From positions 1 to 7,698 of the forward strand of contig CAAGIU010000032.1 in assembly GCA_900770015.1 (NCBI GenBank): 7,698 bases of DNA. Reading direction: 5' to 3'. Below are positions 4,880 to 7,698 of the stretch, in pieces. The stretch comes from an uncultured Oscillospiraceae bacterium. Lineage in GTDB: Bacteria > Bacillota_A > Clostridia > Oscillospirales > Oscillospiraceae. Every line of letters starts with the position of its first letter. Within the stretch, counting starts at the first letter, position 1. The position numbers and the translations under genes are program-made. A model generated the notes under the pieces. That model was not told where the DNA came from. It made no database searches and saw nothing but the letters and a program-made list of their open reading frames with translations.

Positions 4880-5451
4880 TTCTCCTCAAGCTGATTCAAG
4901 TCTTTCTCCTGCTGGGTGCCTTCAGCTTCGGCGGCGGTCTTGGCTCCATGGAGCTGATCCGAAACCGGGTGGTGGATCAGCAGATGTGGCTGACCAACGC
5001 GGAATTTACGGACATCATCTCCATTTCCGAGATGACCCCCGGTCCTCTGGGCATCAACATTGCCTCCTTCGTGGGTACCCGGGTGGCGGGCGTTCCCGGC
5101 ACCATTGCGGCAACCCTTTCCTATGTGGCCCCTGCGGTGGTGATCGTGATCCTGATGGCCAGGGTCTACTTCAACTACCGGGATCTGGGCATTGTCAAGG
5201 CGATTCTGAACAGTCTCCATCCCGCCGTGGCTGCCATGGTGATCTCCGCGGCCCTCCGGCTCTGCGCCAACGCCTGGTGGGGCGGCGGCATCGCGGACTT
5301 CCGCTTTGAAGACCTGAACGGTATCGGCATCGGCCTTTCCTTTGTCATGCTGGTGCTGCTGCAGAAGAAAAAGCTGGGCCCCGTTCAGGCGATTTTGTTC
5401 AGCGGTGTCATTGGCGCGGTTCTCTACGGCCTCGTCCCCCTCATCCTCTGA
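4876..5451 (+). CDS. Chromate transporter (CHR) family, short-chain subunit 2
   Basis: A 191-residue membrane protein homologous to the gene before it and almost certainly its partner in a heterodimer, as in other short-chain CHR pairs. It keeps FSFGGGLGSMELI (16-28), VVDQQMWLTNAEF (32-44) and the MTPGPLGIN motif (53-61). A membrane segment follows each, and the last hydrophobic stretch (about 169-191) ends the protein directly. The start ATG 4876-4878 has AAAGGAGG at 4862-4869 and overlaps the previous stop by 4 nt, so the two are translated in fixed ratio. The two halves carry different central motifs (CPGVMAVN and TPGPLGIN), consistent with distinct, non-interchangeable roles. Confidence 0.92.
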   Translation: MILLKLIQVFLLLGAFSFGGGLGSMELIRNRVVDQQMWLTNAEFTDIISISEMTPGPLGINIASFVGTRVAGVPGTIAATLSYVAPAVVIVILMARVYFNYRDLGIVKAILNSLHPAVAAMVISAALRLCANAWWGGGIADFRFEDLNGIGIGLSFVMLVLLQKKKLGPVQAILFSGVIGAVLYGLVPLIL

Positions 5452-5461
5452 AGCATTCCCC

Positions 5462-5499
5462 AAAAATCATCCCCCTGCTTTATGGGCAGGGGGATGATT
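5462..5499 (-). terminator. Strong terminator hairpin between convergent operons
   Basis: A perfect 14-bp stem AATCATCCCCCTGC / GCAGGGGGATGATT (5465-5478 with 5486-5499) closes a 7-nt loop. On the minus strand it is followed by TTTTT (5462-5466 and the stem end), making it the terminator of the hydrogenase operon, 12 nt after its stop. It also lies 13 nt after the transporter stop and may block that transcript too, although the plus side has no T-tract. Confidence 0.88.
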
Positions 5500-5511
5500 G
5501 TATGTTGCGGA

Positions 5512-7215
5512 TTATTCGTGGGTGCCGTGGGGCACATGGCACAGCTCGTGGGCCTTGCCCTTGAAGTAGCCGTTGTAGAACACATCCATCAGGGGGTTCT
5601 CGTTGGGCTTCTTGATGGCCATATCGCCGTCCGCAGCATACAGGCCCTTGGTGCGGTACGCGGCACGGCAGGCCTTGGGGGCGCCGTCGGCAGGCTGACC
5701 GCCGCCCATGACACAGCCGCCGGGGCAGGCCATGACTTCGATGAAGTGGTATTCCTTGGCGCCGGACTTCACAGCCTCCAGGACCTTGCGGGCATTGCCC
5801 AGGCCGGAAGCCACGCAGATCTTCACATCGATGCCGTTGTAGGGAACGGTGAATTCCTTGATGCCGGAATCTCCCCGGACGCCGCTTTCGGCAATGGCAG
5901 TCAGGGTTGCCGGGTCGTGGCCATCCACCAGACGGCGCAGAACCGCCTCGGTGACGCCGCCGGTGACGCCGAAGATCACGCCGCCGCCGGAGCCGATGCC
6001 GAAGGGCATATCGCAGGCCTCGCTGGGCAGGGTCTCGAAGTTGATGCCGTGGGCATCGATCATCCGGATCAGCTCATGGGTGGTCAGGACGATGTCGGTA
6101 TCCTTAACACCATTGGTGTAGGAATCCGGGCGCTCGGCCTCCATCTTCTTGGCGGTGCAGGGCATGATGGAGACCACATAGGTCTTCTTGCCCTGGGCGT
6201 TGGCCTCGTCGGCATAGTAGTGTTTCAAAACAGCGGAGAACATGCCCTGGGGGCTGCGGCAGGTGGAAATGTTCCTGTTGAACTCGGGATACTCATTCTC
6301 CACGAATTTCACCCAGGCGGGGCAGCAGGAGGTGAGCAGCGGCAGGGTCCCGCCATTGGCCACCCGGTCCAGGAACTCGGCGGATTCCTCCATGATGGTC
6401 AGGTCTGCGCTGTAGGTGGTGTCGAAGACCTCGTCGAAGCCCATGCGGTGCAGGGCGGCGACGATCTTGCCCATGGAGTTTTCCCCCTTGGGCAATCCGA
6501 AGGCCTCGGACACGGCAACCCGGACAGCGGGGGCGATCTGCACCACCACCCGGGTGTTCTTGTCGCCCAGAGCATTCCAGACCTCGGTCATGTTGTGGTG
6601 GATGGTCAGGGCGCCGGTGGGACAGACCACACGGCACTGGCCGCAGGCGACGCAGTTGGTGGCTGCCATTTCCCGGTCAAAGGCGGGGGTGACAATGGCA
6701 TCGGTGCCCCGGTGGGCAAAGCCCAGAACGCCCACGGTCTGGATCTCGTTGCACACGCGGACGCAGTTGCCGCAGAGGATGCACTTGTTGGGGTCCCGGA
6801 CGATGGAGGGAGAGGAGAAGTCCACCTTGTACTCGGGGCGGTGGTTTTCGAAGCGGACGGTGTTGACGCCCAGCTGGTAGGCCAGCTTCTGCAGGGTGCA
6901 CTTGCCATGCTTGTCGCAGGTGGTGCAGTCGCGGCAGTGGGCCGCCAGCAGCAGCTCCACAATCAGCTTGCGGTGGCGGCGCAGGCGCTCGGTATGGGTG
7001 TAGATCACCATGCCGTCCCTGGGCTCTTCTGAGCAGGAGGCGAAGCAGCGGCCGCGGTCATCCTCCACAGTGCACAGACGGCAGGCGCCGAAGATGCTCA
7101 GCTCGGGCTGATAGCACAGGGTGGGCACCTCGATACCGGCCTTGCGGATGATGGAGAGAATGTTTTTTTCGTTGGTAAACTCGTACTTCTTATCGTTAAT
7201 GGTAATGATTCCCAT
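5512..7215 (-). CDS. [FeFe] hydrogenase catalytic subunit (HydA/HndD type)
   Basis: A 567-residue cytoplasmic enzyme that makes or oxidises H2. Domains in order are: 2Fe-2S plant-type (C34, C45, C48, C61); the NuoG-like cluster with one His (H93, C97, C100, C106); two [4Fe-4S] clusters (C145, C148, C151, C155 and C188, C191, C194, C198); the H-cluster domain; and the small-subunit tail. The H-cluster motifs are TSCCPAW (295-301; C297 proton donor, C298 ligand), MPCTAKK (351-357) and MACPGGCVMG (495-504; C497, C501). Proton-path E277, E280 and S317 are present. Numbering runs about two below Clostridium pasteurianum CpI. ATG 7213-7215 has AAGGAGGGG at 7221-7229, overlapping the stop of the upstream NuoF-like gene. 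That partner and the length near HndD (585) point to an NAD(P)-linked, possibly electron-bifurcating complex. A gene symbol cannot be chosen between hydA and hndD. Confidence 0.96.
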   Translation of the reverse strand: MGIITINDKKYEFTNEKNILSIIRKAGIEVPTLCYQPELSIFGACRLCTVEDDRGRCFASCSEEPRDGMVIYTHTERLRRHRKLIVELLLAAHCRDCTTCDKHGKCTLQKLAYQLGVNTVRFENHRPEYKVDFSSPSIVRDPNKCILCGNCVRVCNEIQTVGVLGFAHRGTDAIVTPAFDREMAATNCVACGQCRVVCPTGALTIHHNMTEVWNALGDKNTRVVVQIAPAVRVAVSEAFGLPKGENSMGKIVAALHRMGFDEVFDTTYSADLTIMEESAEFLDRVANGGTLPLLTSCCPAWVKFVENEYPEFNRNISTCRSPQGMFSAVLKHYYADEANAQGKKTYVVSIMPCTAKKMEAERPDSYTNGVKDTDIVLTTHELIRMIDAHGINFETLPSEACDMPFGIGSGGGVIFGVTGGVTEAVLRRLVDGHDPATLTAIAESGVRGDSGIKEFTVPYNGIDVKICVASGLGNARKVLEAVKSGAKEYHFIEVMACPGGCVMGGGQPADGAPKACRAAYRTKGLYAADGDMAIKKPNENPLMDVFYNGYFKGKAHELCHVPHGTHE

Positions 7216-7227
7216 ACTTTCCCCTCC

Positions 7228-7698
7228 TTATGCCTCGACGTAGATGGCATCGAAGGCACAGTTTTCCTTACAGGCGCCGCACTTGATGCACTTGTCGCTA
7301 TCAATGGTGTAGGGCTTCTTGACAACGCCGGAGATGGCATTGACGGGGCAGTTCCGGGCGCACTTGGAGCAGCCCTTGCAGAACGCGGGATTGATGACAT
7401 AGCGGCGCAGTGCGGTACAGGTCTTGGCGCGGCACTTCTTATCAACGATATGCTCAATATACTCATCCCGGAAGGTGTTCAGCGTGGAGATGACAGGCAG
7501 AGGCGCGCTCTTGCCCAGGCCGCACAGAGCCATGGTCTTGACCATGGTCGCCAGCTCTTCCAGGGTGTCCAGATCCTCCAGCTTGCCCTGGCCGTTGACG
7601 ATCCGCTCCAGGATCTCCAGCATCCGCTTGGTGCCCTCCCGGCAGGGGGTGCACTTGCCGCAGGATTCGCGCTGGGTGAAGCTCATGAAGAACCGGGC
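7228..7698 (-). CDS. NuoF-like flavin subunit (HydB/HndC type) of the hydrogenase complex, C-terminal part
   Basis: Only the last 156 residues are in the window; the frame stays open to base 7698, so the internal ATG at 7684-7686 is not the start. The visible part begins with the [4Fe-4S] motif ESCGKCTPCREG (C13, C16, C19 of the visible part, fourth ligand C59 in ALCGLG), which ends the NuoF core. There follow C89 and C94, then a C-terminal two-[4Fe-4S] ferredoxin domain (C107, C110, C113, C117 and C137, C140, C143, C147). This added ferredoxin domain marks HydB/HndC proteins rather than respiratory NuoF. The missing part should carry the FMN and NAD(P)H sites and perhaps a thioredoxin-like 2Fe-2S domain. 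The subunit passes electrons between NAD(P)H and the hydrogenase. The next gene starts 12 nt after its stop. Confidence 0.94.
   Translation of the reverse strand, partial: ARFFMSFTQRESCGKCTPCREGTKRMLEILERIVNGQGKLEDLDTLEELATMVKTMALCGLGKSAPLPVISTLNTFRDEYIEHIVDKKCRAKTCTALRRYVINPAFCKGCSKCARNCPVNAISGVVKKPYTIDSDKCIKCGACKENCAFDAIYVEA

Noticed and set aside
5482..7032. 516-residue rightward frame opposite the hydrogenase
   Set aside because: Its Gly/Ala/His/Val-rich translation has no recognisable domain, and it lies wholly antisense to a gene with every expected cluster ligand; it is a GC-rich shadow.

Overview
The window looks like a chromosomal piece of an anaerobic, fairly GC-rich member of the Clostridia, most likely a gut Oscillospiraceae/Ruminococcaceae-type organism. 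This is inferred from a CpI/HndD-type [FeFe] hydrogenase next to a NuoF-like partner, a nickel-pincer (lar) cofactor operon, a paired short-chain chromate-family transporter, strong AGGAGG ribosome binding sites and a tRNA-Gln with encoded CCA. No species-level assignment can be made from this sequence alone.

Layout, left to right. (1) 1-780 is more AT-rich than the rest and almost all of it can fold. It holds a ~143-bp imperfect palindrome at the left edge, a leftward gene for a 115-residue four-helix-bundle (S23/23S-IVP family) protein, an array of small hairpins separated by GTGAAAT on one side and ATTTCAC on the other, and a strong terminator. The palindrome, gene and hairpin array may be one mobile or repeated RNA/protein element. 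(2) 783-901 is a leftward tRNA-Gln(CUG) with its own consensus promoter. (3) 933-3978 is a leftward four-gene operon, VOC protein-larE-larB-larC, with 4- and 8-nt overlaps between the lar genes. LarB, LarE and LarC make the nickel-pincer nucleotide cofactor used by lactate racemase and its relatives. No LarA-type apoenzyme lies in the window. (4) 3979-4306 is an intergenic region with divergent promoters and an early terminator-like hairpin on the lar side. (5) 4307-5451 is a rightward pair of half-size CHR-family transporter genes overlapping by ATGA. (6) 5462-5499 is a strong hairpin between convergent operons. (7) 5512-7698 is a leftward hydrogenase operon: a complete 567-residue [FeFe] hydrogenase catalytic subunit, preceded by the C-terminal part of a NuoF/HydB/HndC-type flavin subunit that runs off the right edge.

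How they fit together. The hydrogenase pair would move electrons between NAD(P)H, possibly ferredoxin, and H2 in fermentation. The lar genes supply a nickel cofactor for a 2-hydroxyacid racemase or epimerase encoded elsewhere, and the VOC gene at the head of that operon keeps a candidate 2-His/2-Glu metal site. The transporter pair is independent and its true substrate is unknown. The best candidate for something undescribed is the structured 1-747 block with the four-helix-bundle gene.
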